Source of the DNA: Alteromonas sp047556435
GTDB taxonomy: Bacteria > Pseudomonadota > Gammaproteobacteria > Enterobacterales > Alteromonadaceae
Length of the DNA: 64,000 nucleotides
Direction of reading: 5' to 3'
NCBI RefSeq assembly: GCF_047556435.1
Contig: NZ_CP180210.1
Location: 2,728,001 to 2,792,000, forward strand
Shown here: positions 36,438 to 46,065 of the stretch, in pieces
Position numbering within the stretch: position 1 is the stretch's first letter
How the letters are laid out: the number at the start of each line of letters is the position of its first letter
The notes under the pieces: model-generated
Seen by the model: the letters and a program-made list of their open reading frames with translations, nothing else
The model's database searches: none
What the model was told of the DNA's origin: nothing
Translations under genes and position numbers: made by a program

Positions 36438-37586
36438 TTAAGGAAATTGTAGCGTAAATCCTAAACACTGCAGTTGAGCGCGGATCCCATCAGATACCGC
36501 TGCATTCAGTTGTAATGTGTAGGCTGAACACTCACGGCGAACCCTGTAGGCTTTCCTGAGCGCCGCAAACTGATTGGATTCTGCCATGGCTTGGCGAAAA
36601 TACCTATCATCTTCATTAATATCATATATCGAAAAAAACAAATGCCGCAGATCAGTTCGTGACAACCTGTCACGCTGGGGATGTTCAAGTGTCACAGCAA
36701 GCGGTGCCACCGGTTCCAGGAAATCATTCAGCGCGAGCGCAACCGGCTTTTCCATTAGCCCGCACAACTGCTCGTAAACCATCTGCGTACCCCGGGTTTT
36801 CCCTTCAACCGAATGACCCGCTATGTGAGGTGTTGCCAACCAGGCAGCGTCGATCACCGCCATATTGATGTCAGGTTCCCGCCAGTACACGTCTGTGACG
36901 TACACCGGGGCTGCAGGTTGCGACAAACGCGTTAATAATGCCGATTCATCGACGACCTCGCCACGACAGGCATTAATCAACACCTGTTTATCCGTAAGCG
37001 TTGACAGCGCAGCGTGATCAATCAGATTCAATGTCGGGTGATCACCGTTGGTTATCAGCGGTACGTGAAGTGAGATGATGTCACAAGTGAGAATGTCGTC
37101 CAATGTACAGAAATCTCTGGCATCGCCTGCATCTTCAAGCGGCGGATCGCAAAGCTGGTAGGCTATTTTCAGACAATCCAGACGGGATGCGAGTGCAGAG
37201 CCAACATGCCCTGCCCCGACTATTCCCACTGTCGCAGAGGACAAGTCTACATGGCCTGCCTCTTCAGCACGCAACAGGGCGCTGATGACGTACTCGGCGA
37301 CGGCCACCGCATTGCATCCGCCAGCGGAGTCCCATTGAATACCGGCTGCCTCAAGGCTCGCTTTATCCAAATGGTTGGTTCCGGCCGTTGCGGTAGTAAC
37401 AAACCTCAACGTGTCGGCATGCTGCAGCAATGTGCTATCAACTTGTGTCGTCGAACGTACGACCAGATAGTCTGTGTTACCAAGCATCTCCGGCCGTAAT
37501 GATTGCCAGCTGTAGAGGACGGTATCACCCAATGTATTCATGTATTCCCTGCCAAAGGGAATGGTATCTTCAACGAGTATTTTCAT
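36438..37586 (-). CDS. pdxB: Erythronate-4-phosphate dehydrogenase
   Basis: Oxidises 4-phosphoerythronate in the DXP-dependent pyridoxal phosphate pathway. A 382-residue D-2-hydroxyacid dehydrogenase: NAD-binding VGIVGAGHVGSALASRL, the LITNGDHPT region, the catalytic Arg in NACRGEVVDE and the His in TPHIAGHSVEGK, followed by the PdxB dimerisation domain. Neighbour of asd, as in other gammaproteobacteria. Confidence 0.95.
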   Translation of the reverse strand: MKILVEDTIPFGREYMNTLGDTVLYSWQSLRPEMLGNTDYLVVRSTTQVDSTLLQHADTLRFVTTATAGTNHLDKASLEAAGIQWDSAGGCNAVAVAEYVISALLRAEEAGHVDLSSATVGIVGAGHVGSALASRLDCLKIAYQLCDPPLEDAGDARDFCTLDDILTCDIISLHVPLITNGDHPTLNLIDHAALSTLTDKQVLINACRGEVVDESALLTRLSQPAAPVYVTDVYWREPDINMAVIDAAWLATPHIAGHSVEGKTRGTQMVYEQLCGLMEKPVALALNDFLEPVAPLAVTLEHPQRDRLSRTDLRHLFFSIYDINEDDRYFRQAMAESNQFAALRKAYRVRRECSAYTLQLNAAVSDGIRAQLQCLGFTLQFP

Positions 37587-37688
37587 GCGCCATAGTGTAA
37601 CCGAAGCAGGTCAGTGTGGCGATCCTCTCAACGACAATTCATGACTCCATAGCAAGGTATATATCGTCTCTTCTAAGCTTCTATCGGA

Positions 37689-38444
37689 TTATTGCGCGTA
37701 GCCGGCGTTGATTCTGTCCAGTTTTCGAAGGATCCCCGGCCAGGCCAACGCCCCTCCTGCTTGTTTAGTAACCGTGGAAGCCTGCGCACGAATACCTTTT
37801 AATATGGGTTCAGGAATAGGGATGAGTTTTTGCCCGGTCGCCTGCGCTTTAATCTGAATCTCACAGGCGCGCTGCAAAATAAACATAAACAAAAAGGCAT
37901 CAGGAATATTATCAGCGCAGGTCAAAAGCCCATGGTTCCGCAGGATCATAAACTGGGTACTACCCAGATCTGCTACCAGCCTGCCCTTTTCATCCGCATT
38001 CAGCGCCACACCTTCATAGTCGTGATACGACAGTGATGCCAGTGGAAACAGTGATTGCTGTGAGTAAGCCTGTAAGCCCTCGTCCAACACAGACACCGCC
38101 ACGCCATCCACTGTGTGCAAATGCATCACGCACTTGGCATCTTCTCTGGCTTCATGAACAGCGCTGTGAATAGTGAATCCGGCGGGATTGATATCATAAT
38201 CAGACTCCATTACTTTCTCACCGTTCAGGTCGACCTTCACCAGGCTCGATGCGGTGACTTCATCAAACATCATGCCGTAAGGGTTAATCAGGAAATGGTG
38301 TTCTGGCCCCGGAACTCTGGCGGAGATATGGGTAAAAACCAGGTCGTCCCATCCGTACATCGCTACAGCGCGATAGCAGGCCGCCAAATCGACGCGTGTT
38401 TGCCATTCCGCTTCTGATACCTGAGATTGAATTGAAGAGGTCAT
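37689..38444 (-). CDS. Class II aldolase / adducin family protein
   Basis: A 251-residue protein with the zinc-site pattern of class II aldolases: FTHISARVPGPEHHFLINPYG, the HxH pair in MHLHTVDG and the later ILRNHGLLTCADNIPDAF. The family includes fuculose-phosphate aldolase and ribulose-phosphate epimerase but also many adducin-like proteins, so the substrate is open. The ATG at 38444 has a CAGGAG ribosome-binding site; the frame opens seven codons earlier at 38465. Divergent from the Crp/Fnr-type regulator. Confidence 0.82.
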   Translation of the reverse strand: MTSSIQSQVSEAEWQTRVDLAACYRAVAMYGWDDLVFTHISARVPGPEHHFLINPYGMMFDEVTASSLVKVDLNGEKVMESDYDINPAGFTIHSAVHEAREDAKCVMHLHTVDGVAVSVLDEGLQAYSQQSLFPLASLSYHDYEGVALNADEKGRLVADLGSTQFMILRNHGLLTCADNIPDAFLFMFILQRACEIQIKAQATGQKLIPIPEPILKGIRAQASTVTKQAGGALAWPGILRKLDRINAGYAQ

Positions 38445-38607
38445 CGTGTACTCCTGTTCTGGCACTGATTATCATGGTGGACGTAACGCCCTAATTGGGC
38501 AGTACAGAAACGATTGCTTTATCAGACATCGCTTTACCCGGTTATTTATCATTACACTACGTAAAAAACATAAGGTAGACTGTCGTAAAGCCGACAATGT
38601 AATAAAA

Positions 38608-39330
38608 ATGTTAACCTCCACGCAATACCACATACTGTCCAGCAGCGCCTGGCTAGCGAGTGTCCCAAAAGAACTTAAACGTTTGCTTTTACATAATGTG
38701 CAGGTAAAAAACGTGCTGAAGGGACAGACAATTCATCGTACGGGAGACAAACCCACTGGCTTTTATGGCATTGCGGATGGCCGGGTTCGTATATTTCAGC
38801 CGGGTAAAGATGGCAATGCGTTACTGCTGGCGTTACTTACACCGGGCACCTGGTTTGGTGAAATCTCACTTTTCGACGGGCTCCCCAGAACCCATGATGC
38901 GGTAGCCGAAACCCGCACTGCACTTGTGCTCATTCCCACAGCCAGCTTTCACAGCCTGCTTGAAGAGCATCCGGCCCTTTACCCTCACTTTACCAGACTA
39001 CTCTGTACCCGCGTCCGAAGTGCATTCCAGTTTATTGATTCCACTGCCACGCTCAGTCTTTCGCAACAACTGGTGCGTCGTTTATTAATGCTGACCTCCG
39101 GGTATGGCCAGCAGAGCCCGCAAGCCGGCGCTATGGAAGTTACTATATCGCAGGAGTCGTTGGGCCAGATGATCAACAGCAGCCGTCAGACCGTAAATCA
39201 ACTGTTGCAAGCGTTACAACGTCAAGGGTTGTTGCGTGTGCACTACGGCAAGATTGTGATCCCTGATTGGGAGAGGCTGTCGCATTGGCTTTCTGCATCC
39301 CCGAGTCACGGTTACGGCAACAGCAACTAA
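38608..39330 (+). CDS. Crp/Fnr-family transcription regulator
   Basis: A 240-residue protein with an N-terminal cyclic-nucleotide-binding-type domain (about 15-130) and a winged helix near the C-terminus (about 175-220, ISQESLGQMINSSRQTVNQLLQALQRQGLL). The phosphate-binding cassette is largely intact: FGEISLF (Glu85) and PRTHD (Arg94-Thr95), so cAMP or a related ligand is plausible. No FNR-type cysteine cluster is visible. The frame opens far upstream at 38446, but that stretch lacks family sequence; the ATG at 38608 lacks a good ribosome-binding site. It precedes an adenylate cyclase gene. Confidence 0.85.
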   Translation: MLTSTQYHILSSSAWLASVPKELKRLLLHNVQVKNVLKGQTIHRTGDKPTGFYGIADGRVRIFQPGKDGNALLLALLTPGTWFGEISLFDGLPRTHDAVAETRTALVLIPTASFHSLLEEHPALYPHFTRLLCTRVRSAFQFIDSTATLSLSQQLVRRLLMLTSGYGQQSPQAGAMEVTISQESLGQMINSSRQTVNQLLQALQRQGLLRVHYGKIVIPDWERLSHWLSASPSHGYGNSN

Positions 39331-39364
39331 GATAAATTGTGTGTCAGTAAAAACAACGGATATA

Positions 39365-39394
39365 TTGACCACAAACCACGTAGTGACATATACA
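39365..39394 (+). promoter_or_regulatory. Candidate promoter of the short adenylate cyclase gene
   Basis: TTGACC (39365-39370), 18-bp spacer, TATACA (39389-39394), 60 bases before the start at 39455. It indicates that the cyclase can be expressed separately from the Crp/Fnr-type gene. Confidence 0.45.
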
Positions 39395-39454
39395 TACCGT
39401 TGAATCAAAAAAGACGCTATCCTTGAGGTAGCCAGCAACCAATGCAGAAATGGA

Positions 39455-41425
39455 ATGACGTCGCAGCAATCACTGACAGTGAATCAAAATCTGACTATTC
39501 GCCTGCTCAGGGTATTGCGCTACAACAAAGCGAGAATTGAGCGGTCACTGACACTGCTTCCGGAAAGCCGACGGCCATTATTTCATGCATTGCCTTTTCT
39601 CCTGCACATTAATCATCCAGAGTTCCCCGGTTTTGTAGATGGTGATTCGGTACCTTTTGGCCTGAACAATTTCACCTACCGCGATCAGATCAAAGAAGCC
39701 CTGAGTCTGTGCTTCCCGGCTCAGCAGTCGTTGCTGGATGACGTTAAACAACTATGGCCACGCCAACGGGCCATTGATGCACTGGTTTTGATGGGAAGCA
39801 TCGGCACGATTGCCCAGTCGGATAATTCAGACTTCGATTACTGGGTGTGCGTTAACGGTGAGAACCTCACCGATGCGCAACTGGCTGCGCTGCAACAAAA
39901 ACTAACCCTTATCGAACAGTGGGCAGAAGATGCTCACCAACTCGAAGTGCATTTTTTCCTGTCAGACATTAATAAGGTCAGAGCCAACGACTTTGGCGTT
40001 GCTGAGGGTGAAAGTGCAGGTTCGGCGCAGGCCGTTTTACTTAAGAACGAGTTTTATACCACCAATATCGTGGTGGCAGGAAAAGCCCCGTTCTGGTGGC
40101 TGGTACCTGACTCAGTGTCTGAGCAGCAATACTATTCACTGATGGGACATCTGAAAGAAGGCAGCTCACTGGAACCAGGCTGGTTTATGGATCTGGGAGC
40201 GCTTGAGCATCTCGATCCAAGCGAGCTGTTTGGCGCTGCAATCTGGCAGTTGGGAAAAGCCATGGACTCGCCATTTAAATCGGTATTAAAAATGGCGAAG
40301 CTGGAAGTGTTTCTGGAAAATGCAGAGCACGAACAGCCATTATGTAACTTGCTTAAAAAACGTGTGCATAACGGCGATGAAGCCCCCGGTTCGGTGGCGA
40401 CTATCGATCCTTACGCACTCATGTTCGATCAACTTATTGTCCACTACACTTCCTTACACCAACCGGAAGTGGTGGAATTACTGCAACAGTGCCTCTATAT
40501 CAAATGCGGTACCCGCCTGAGCCAGCCTCTGGATAAAGAAAAAGTTACGTTTAAGCGTCGAATCATCGCCGGTTACGTTAAGCAATGGGGCTGGACACGC
40601 GCTGAGCTTCGTCATCTTGATAATATCAATAACTGGTCTTTTCAGGAGATGGTGCAACTCTCGCGGCGTATACACAGTTTTCTTATCCACTGCTACAGGC
40701 GAATGTCCGCAAAATTATCATTAGACAACCAGTCTGTGAGTAAAGAGGACATGACCGTGCTGGGACGCAGGCTGGATACCTTCTATTCTAAAAAAGACAA
40801 TAAAATTCCCTTCTTGCGCAGTGGCTTCGATGACAAGGTGTATTGCCCTCAGATCACAGTAAAGAAACATCGCAAAAAGGGAGGTGGTGAGCTCTGGGTT
40901 GCCTATTATGGTGATCAGTTGGGTAAGCTGGGAAAAGTGCTGGACAGAACCCGGATGATGCAAACCCTTTGCCCGGTGCAACTGATGCTGTGGTGTGTAT
41001 GTAATCGACTTGTCGATAACCACACGCAGATCCTGCTGGATTATGACACCGACCCGGTAACCGATTATGATCTCACCCAGTTCGTAAAACATGCGCTAGC
41101 ACTCTTTCCACCTGTCAAAGTGAATGCGCTGGCCCGCGATGCACTGCTATCGCCACAACAAATAAAAACCTGCCTGGTCGTGCTGAACTTTACTACCATT
41201 CGTCTGAAAGCCACGGTTGAGGAAGTGACGGTTATTTATTCAACCACCTGGGGGGAAACGTTTGTGACTTCTGGGGTTGAAGCCCTGGATAGCCTGTGGT
41301 TTGAACTACAGGAGGTCAGCCCCGCCCCGCCCTGCTATCTTTTCGTACCTCGTAGCAGCCATAGCCGACGCATCGCTCATGATTTTCAGCAGTCCAACGA
41401 GCAGCCATTTACCGTGCTCGACTAA
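39455..41425 (+). CDS. Class I adenylate cyclase, short form lacking the C-terminal regulatory region
   Basis: Aligns by eye with E. coli CyaA from its N-terminus: LPFLLHINHPEFPGFVDGD, then the nucleotidyltransferase motif G114-S115...S-D126-F-D128-Y-W, the ELYFGAS-like ELFGAAIWQLGKAMDSPFKSVLK and SFQEMVQLSRRIHSFLIHCYRR. It would make cAMP from ATP in the cytoplasm. At 656 residues it stops where E. coli CyaA (848) continues into its regulatory C-terminal domain. The stop is followed at once by a terminator, so the short length is natural, not a frameshift. The organism may have a full-length cyaA elsewhere. Adjacent to a Crp-like regulator. Confidence 0.85.
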   Translation: MTSQQSLTVNQNLTIRLLRVLRYNKARIERSLTLLPESRRPLFHALPFLLHINHPEFPGFVDGDSVPFGLNNFTYRDQIKEALSLCFPAQQSLLDDVKQLWPRQRAIDALVLMGSIGTIAQSDNSDFDYWVCVNGENLTDAQLAALQQKLTLIEQWAEDAHQLEVHFFLSDINKVRANDFGVAEGESAGSAQAVLLKNEFYTTNIVVAGKAPFWWLVPDSVSEQQYYSLMGHLKEGSSLEPGWFMDLGALEHLDPSELFGAAIWQLGKAMDSPFKSVLKMAKLEVFLENAEHEQPLCNLLKKRVHNGDEAPGSVATIDPYALMFDQLIVHYTSLHQPEVVELLQQCLYIKCGTRLSQPLDKEKVTFKRRIIAGYVKQWGWTRAELRHLDNINNWSFQEMVQLSRRIHSFLIHCYRRMSAKLSLDNQSVSKEDMTVLGRRLDTFYSKKDNKIPFLRSGFDDKVYCPQITVKKHRKKGGGELWVAYYGDQLGKLGKVLDRTRMMQTLCPVQLMLWCVCNRLVDNHTQILLDYDTDPVTDYDLTQFVKHALALFPPVKVNALARDALLSPQQIKTCLVVLNFTTIRLKATVEEVTVIYSTTWGETFVTSGVEALDSLWFELQEVSPAPPCYLFVPRSSHSRRIAHDFQQSNEQPFTVLD

Positions 41426-41458
41426 AATAAAAAAGCCCCAGAATATGCTTCTGAGGCT
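41425..41458 (-). terminator. fabB terminator
   Basis: AGCC-C-CAGAA (41434-41443) pairs with TTCTG-A-GGCT (41449-41458) around TATGC; the A tract at 41425-41433 becomes a T tract on the minus-strand transcript. It lies between the convergent fabB and cyclase genes. Confidence 0.85.
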
Positions 41459-41493
41459 GTCGTTTTGGTTTAACCTGAAGTAAGCATGAAATG

Positions 41494-42708
41494 CTAGCGA
41501 TTGTAGCGCTGCATCACCAACGTTGCATTGGTGCCACCGAACCCAAAACTATTGGACATAATAGTATTCAGAGTCGCCTCACGGGTTTCGGTAACAATAT
41601 CCAGCCCTTCCGCCTGCTCATCTAACGTCTCGACATTGATAGATGGGGCAATGAAATTATTTTGCATCATCAGCAAGCTGTAAATCGCTTCGTTAACACC
41701 AGCAGCCCCCAAGGCGTGACCAGTCAGTGATTTGGTAGCGCTGATTGGCACGCTTGTGTTACCAAACACCTCTCGAATGGCCCCCAGTTCTTTCACATCA
41801 CCAACCGGTGTAGAGGTTCCATGAGTATTAAGATAGTCGATAGGGCCATCAAGATTTTGCATCGCCATCTTCATACAGCGGATCGCGCCTTCTCCGGAAG
41901 GAGCTACCATATCAAAGCCGTCAGATGTCGCGCCGTAGCCAACCACTTCACCATAAATTGTGGCACCACGCGCAAGTGCATGTTCAAGCTCTTCAACCAC
42001 AACCATGCCGCCGCCACCGGAGCTGACAAACCCATCACGGCCAGCATCGTAAGTTCGGGATGCCGCTGTCGGGTTGTCATTGTACTTGGAAGATAACGCT
42101 CCCATGGCATCGAACTGACTGGACAGCGACCAATGAAGTTCTTCACCGCCACCAGCAAAAACGACGTCTTGTTTGCCCAGTTGAATCAATTCCAGCGCAT
42201 TACCAATACAGTGCGCACTTGTGGCACAGGCTGAGGCGATGGAATAGTTCACCCCTTTAATTTTAAACGGCGTCGCCAGACAGGCTGATACCGTAGACGC
42301 CATGCAGCGGGGAACCATGTAAGGTCCGACGCGCTTTACGCCCTTCTCGCGCAAGATGTCTGCGGACAGTACCTGATTCTCTGACGAAGCCCCGCCGGAG
42401 CCGGCGATAATACCGGTGCGCTCGTTTGAGATATCGCGTTCTTCAAGCCCCGAGTCAGCGATGGCCTGTTGCATCGCTACATAAGCATAACCCGCAGCAT
42501 CGCCCATAAAACGCATGGCTTTGCGGTCAATATGCTCTTTTAAATCGATATCAATACTGCCCCAGACCTGGCTTCGCAGGCCCATTTCAGCAAATTGTTC
42601 AGAAAAAGAAATACCTGATTTACCGGCTCTCAGTGACGCTAAAACGTCCTCTTTTGTGACACCAATGCTAGACACGATGCCCAGACCGGTGATAACTGCT
42701 CTTCTCAT
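41494..42708 (-). CDS. fabB: 3-oxoacyl-ACP synthase I
   Basis: Condenses acyl-ACP with malonyl-ACP and is needed for unsaturated fatty acid synthesis. 404 residues with the Cys-His-His triad of KAS I: Cys in SACATSAH, His in NTHGTSTPVGD and His in KSLTGHALGAAG; C-terminal SFGFGGTNATLV. The 487-bp gap to the divergent mnmC holds its promoter region, a TGGTCT motif at 42758-42774 and an ATGCATG direct repeat near 42834-42847; no gene is visible there. Confidence 0.95.
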   Translation of the reverse strand: MRRAVITGLGIVSSIGVTKEDVLASLRAGKSGISFSEQFAEMGLRSQVWGSIDIDLKEHIDRKAMRFMGDAAGYAYVAMQQAIADSGLEERDISNERTGIIAGSGGASSENQVLSADILREKGVKRVGPYMVPRCMASTVSACLATPFKIKGVNYSIASACATSAHCIGNALELIQLGKQDVVFAGGGEELHWSLSSQFDAMGALSSKYNDNPTAASRTYDAGRDGFVSSGGGGMVVVEELEHALARGATIYGEVVGYGATSDGFDMVAPSGEGAIRCMKMAMQNLDGPIDYLNTHGTSTPVGDVKELGAIREVFGNTSVPISATKSLTGHALGAAGVNEAIYSLLMMQNNFIAPSINVETLDEQAEGLDIVTETREATLNTIMSNSFGFGGTNATLVMQRYNR

Positions 42709-42757
42709 AATTTACCCTTTGCGTTATTGCGGCCTATGGTAACCATTTTAAATACAA

Positions 42758-42774
42758 AAGTGGTCTGCTCTTTT
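42758..42774. promoter_or_regulatory. FadR-like motif upstream of fabB
   Basis: AAGTGGTCTGCTCTTTT agrees with the FadR consensus AACTGGTCTGACCAGTT at about 12 of 17 positions, 50 bases before fabB. The 13 bases ACAAAA-G-TGGTCT ending at 42766 recur, with one change, upstream of accD. The call is weak without a matrix search. Confidence 0.35.
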
Positions 42775-43195
42775 ACGCTTTTTTCAGACACCTTTTCACC
42801 AGCCCCACTCGCTTGATATCTGTGGCGGGTATTATGCATGATGCATGACATAAGCCAGTGCACAGATACCTGACTCTGGTTACACTACCATATCGCAGGT
42901 AATATGCCTCGCCCTGCGTCGCATATCATGATGGTGGCACTCCGCCCGTACATATCTGGTCTGAGCGCGTCGGTTTATTTCGAACCGCCGGAGAAAGCAC
43001 CTGCGCGATATACGCCCTCGTCAGGCCAATGCGGGCATCGTTCAGCACCGCGTGAATGACGCAGGCAGTTAACGTACAATCATTGCCGGCAGCGACCGCG
43101 AACAGGGCTAAGCATGGCACAAATTTGTGAACCTGCCATGACGCAGCACCACATTATTGAGCAAATAACATCGATTACCCAGGGAACAACACACC

Positions 43196-45232
43196 GTGAA
43201 AACTCAGACAGCAAGCGTACATTTTAATGACAATGGCACGCCTGTAGCCGATCATTTTGATGATGTTTACTTTTCTAATGACAGCGGTGCGGATGAGACC
43301 CGACACGTATTTATGGCAGGAAATGACCTTTCCGCCCGCTGGTATACTCACTCCCGTAACACCTTTGTTATCGCAGAAACCGGTTTTGGAACTGGCTTGA
43401 ATTTTCTGGTGGCAATGCAGGCGTTTCGCGCGTTTCGAGAGGCAAACCCAGCACACCCGTTAACCCGTTTGCATTTTTTAAGCACTGAGAAATTTCCGCT
43501 CACGCAGGCGGATATGCGACAGTCATTGTCGTGCTTCACCGACCTTAAGAAAGAAGCGAGTGCCCTTGCAGAAAAGTACCCAATCCCAATGCAGGGATGC
43601 CATCGGCTGCATTTTGACGACTATGATGTGACCCTGGATATCTGGATGGGGGATGTGCATACGCTCTTACCCCAGTGGCATTCACCGCAGTGCGGGCTGG
43701 TCGATGCCTGGTTCCTTGACGGCTTTGCGCCGAGTAAAAATCCCGACATGTGGACAGAGGCGCTGTTTGCGCAGATGGCCCGGCTTACTAGAGATGGCGG
43801 CACCTTTGGCACTTTCACGGCTGCTGGCATCGTTAAACGTGGTCTGGCATCCGCCGGCTTTGAAGTTAATAAAAGAAAGGGATATGGCCGCAAACGCGAT
43901 ATGATCGCCGGACGTTACATTCGTGTTCACAACCATGCTTTATCCTCCCCCCCGCATTATCGCTACCATGCGCCCCGGCTCAGCAACGATTCCCATGTCG
44001 TTATCGTTGGTGGTGGGTTGGCTGCGGCTGCCTGTGCCCTGGCTTTAGGACGCCGCGGGATAAATACCACCGTGCTGATAGCGGATCACAAGGTTGCATC
44101 AGGCGCTTCCGGTAATCCGCAGGGCGGATTTTATCCTCAGCTACATGCCCAACCCAGCCATGCCAGCCAGATTCAGGCGCACACGTTTTTATATGCCAGT
44201 CAGATTTATCGCTGGCTGGTCAGAGAGTGTCCGCACATCGCCCATGATTTTTGTGGTGTGCTTCAACTGGCCTTTAACGAAGAGACCGAAAAACGACAGA
44301 CGAAACTGTTAGAAAATGGGATCTGGCCATCACAACTGATACGCGGGCTGTCTCCAGATGAAACTGATAAAGCGGCTGGTGTCCCCCTTGGCTGCGCCTC
44401 CTTATCAATACCTGCCGGAGGCTGGCTAAGCCCCCCGGATATCGTCAACGCTATATTAAATCTGGCCGTAAGTTCACATTGCAAAGTGCTTACCGGGCAT
44501 CGCGTCATTTCTGCGACACCCACAAACGCAGGTGTAGACGTGTCATGTGAAAACGGTACACGACTTTCGGCGGATCATCTTATTATGGCCACCGGCCATG
44601 ACGCCTGTGATTCAGCATTGTTTAGTGAAATTGCGCTTCGCCCAGTCCGCGGGCAGGTGGAAGCGATAGCGACACAGGCACCGCTGGGAGACCTTAAACA
44701 GGTGCTTTGCCACAAAGGTTATATGACACCGGCGCTTAACTCCCGGCATGCCCTGGGCTCTACTTATATCAAAAACGATACCCACACGGATGTGCGTGCA
44801 GAGGAATCTGAAGTCAATCTGCAAACCCATCAACACGCGCTCAAGCATGCCAGCTGGGTGCAGTCTCTCACGCATGATGGCAATGCAAGAGCTGCCATAA
44901 GGCTGGGCGTTGCCGATCATCAGCCACTGGCTGGCTGTATTGGTACATTGTCGGAACAGCGTGAACAATACCGACACTTGTCACAGGGGCGTCCGATAGC
45001 ACAGGCTGACATCCCGCCGCAGGACCGTATCAGTTGCCTTACTGCACTGGGTTCACGCGGACTAACGACTGCCCCTCTGCTTGGCGAACTCCTTGTAAGT
45101 CAGTTGTGTCACGAGCCCTTACCTTTGCCCGAGCCGTTGCTCGACGCAGTAAACCCGAATCGCTTTATTGTCCGAGAGAGTCTGAAAGGACAATCTTCTG
45201 TGCAGCGCTCGCTGACAGATTCATCTTCATGA
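43196..45232 (+). CDS. mnmC: Bifunctional tRNA 5-methylaminomethyl-2-thiouridine biosynthesis protein
   Basis: Two fused enzymes finish mnm5s2U34 in tRNA. The N-terminal methyltransferase (about 1-245) shows FVIAETGFGTGLNFLVAMQAF and DAWFLDGFAPSKNPDMWT. The C-terminal FAD-dependent oxidase (about 260-640) starts HVVIVGGGLAAAACALALGRRGI and keeps GASGNPQGGFYPQLH and the C-terminal CLTALGSRGLTTAPLLGELL. 678 residues, full length for the fusion. The start codon is GTG, behind CAGGGA. Confidence 0.95.
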   Translation: MKTQTASVHFNDNGTPVADHFDDVYFSNDSGADETRHVFMAGNDLSARWYTHSRNTFVIAETGFGTGLNFLVAMQAFRAFREANPAHPLTRLHFLSTEKFPLTQADMRQSLSCFTDLKKEASALAEKYPIPMQGCHRLHFDDYDVTLDIWMGDVHTLLPQWHSPQCGLVDAWFLDGFAPSKNPDMWTEALFAQMARLTRDGGTFGTFTAAGIVKRGLASAGFEVNKRKGYGRKRDMIAGRYIRVHNHALSSPPHYRYHAPRLSNDSHVVIVGGGLAAAACALALGRRGINTTVLIADHKVASGASGNPQGGFYPQLHAQPSHASQIQAHTFLYASQIYRWLVRECPHIAHDFCGVLQLAFNEETEKRQTKLLENGIWPSQLIRGLSPDETDKAAGVPLGCASLSIPAGGWLSPPDIVNAILNLAVSSHCKVLTGHRVISATPTNAGVDVSCENGTRLSADHLIMATGHDACDSALFSEIALRPVRGQVEAIATQAPLGDLKQVLCHKGYMTPALNSRHALGSTYIKNDTHTDVRAEESEVNLQTHQHALKHASWVQSLTHDGNARAAIRLGVADHQPLAGCIGTLSEQREQYRHLSQGRPIAQADIPPQDRISCLTALGSRGLTTAPLLGELLVSQLCHEPLPLPEPLLDAVNPNRFIVRESLKGQSSVQRSLTDSSS

Positions 45233-45342
45233 TTGGGTTGAGTCGTTACCGGCGGTGCAATGGCAATAATGCAGAGGGTGAAAGCGGCCGCCATCGCGGC
45301 GCGCTCAATTTGTTAAAGCGTTAGTATTGAGCCATTGCGTTT

Positions 45343-46062
45343 TCAGGGCGCTGGCGCGGCATGCTGGTTGAGGCTGGTTACCATAAAGGCAGGAATGTAC
45401 AAGGTTGCGCTGGCCACAATTTGTCTGTTATCTACGGCAATAATTCTGGCATTGACTCTCACGCCACGGGCGTCTTCAATCAGCGTCCCCGTCACTATGT
45501 GGTCCATTGCCACCTGCCTGGCCAGATCTACGCCATCCCGGCTCAACGCCAAGTCGCCATAGGGGGTAACTGCCAGCCCGCTTGCCAGTTTGAAGTCAAC
45601 CACGGACAACCCAAACGTTTGCAATTCGGCAATAAGGTATTCAGACAATTGATTGCCTAACACCGTAGTTTCCTGAAGACTGCGATTAAGACGCACAAAA
45701 CTGGCAACACCAATCAAGTCCTGATGCGTCAATCGGGTCGCGTTATCCATCAGCGACATCGCAAGTTGAGAAGCGTAATCGTTCAGACGTTTATGTGTTT
45801 GTGCAGGAGAGAAACCCGAGCGAATCGGATCGCGATAGCCACGATCTGTCGTCTCTTGTTGCGCACCCCGTTCCGCCTGTACAGTTTCAATATCTCTGGA
45901 GTCAGGACGGTATTCAAGGCCCGATGAGACCGGTACCTGCACCTGTTGTCCGGGTACAGCAGCATCGTTTTCTTCAAACCAGCTTGCCCACCCCTGCTGC
46001 GATGCACTGCAGCCATTGAGAACAAGGGCTGCCAGTACAACGAGTAATGTACGTGACATCAT
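45343..46062 (-). CDS. FlgO-type lipoprotein (third of three)
   Basis: A 239-residue lipoprotein with lipobox LNGC. The middle and C-terminal region match the FlgO domain: YASQLAMSLMDNATRLTHQDLIGVASFVRLNRSLQETTVLGNQLSEYLIAELQTFG, and VTGTLIEDARGVRVNARIIAVDNRQIVASATLYIP. FlgO in Vibrio is an outer-membrane protein required for motility. Only 3 bases separate it from the preceding paralogue. Either of two consecutive ATG codons may start it. Confidence 0.82.
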   Translation of the reverse strand: MMSRTLLVVLAALVLNGCSASQQGWASWFEENDAAVPGQQVQVPVSSGLEYRPDSRDIETVQAERGAQQETTDRGYRDPIRSGFSPAQTHKRLNDYASQLAMSLMDNATRLTHQDLIGVASFVRLNRSLQETTVLGNQLSEYLIAELQTFGLSVVDFKLASGLAVTPYGDLALSRDGVDLARQVAMDHIVTGTLIEDARGVRVNARIIAVDNRQIVASATLYIPAFMVTSLNQHAAPAP

Positions 46063-46065
46063 TAT

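Noticed and set aside
38446..38607. 54-codon N-terminal extension of the Crp/Fnr-type gene
   Set aside because: The extension overlaps the divergent promoter region, shows no family sequence and begins immediately after the divergent gene start.
42830..42850. ATGCATG direct repeat near fabB as a possible operator
   Set aside because: Only two short copies of a self-complementary word, with no match to a known regulator site or position relative to a promoter.
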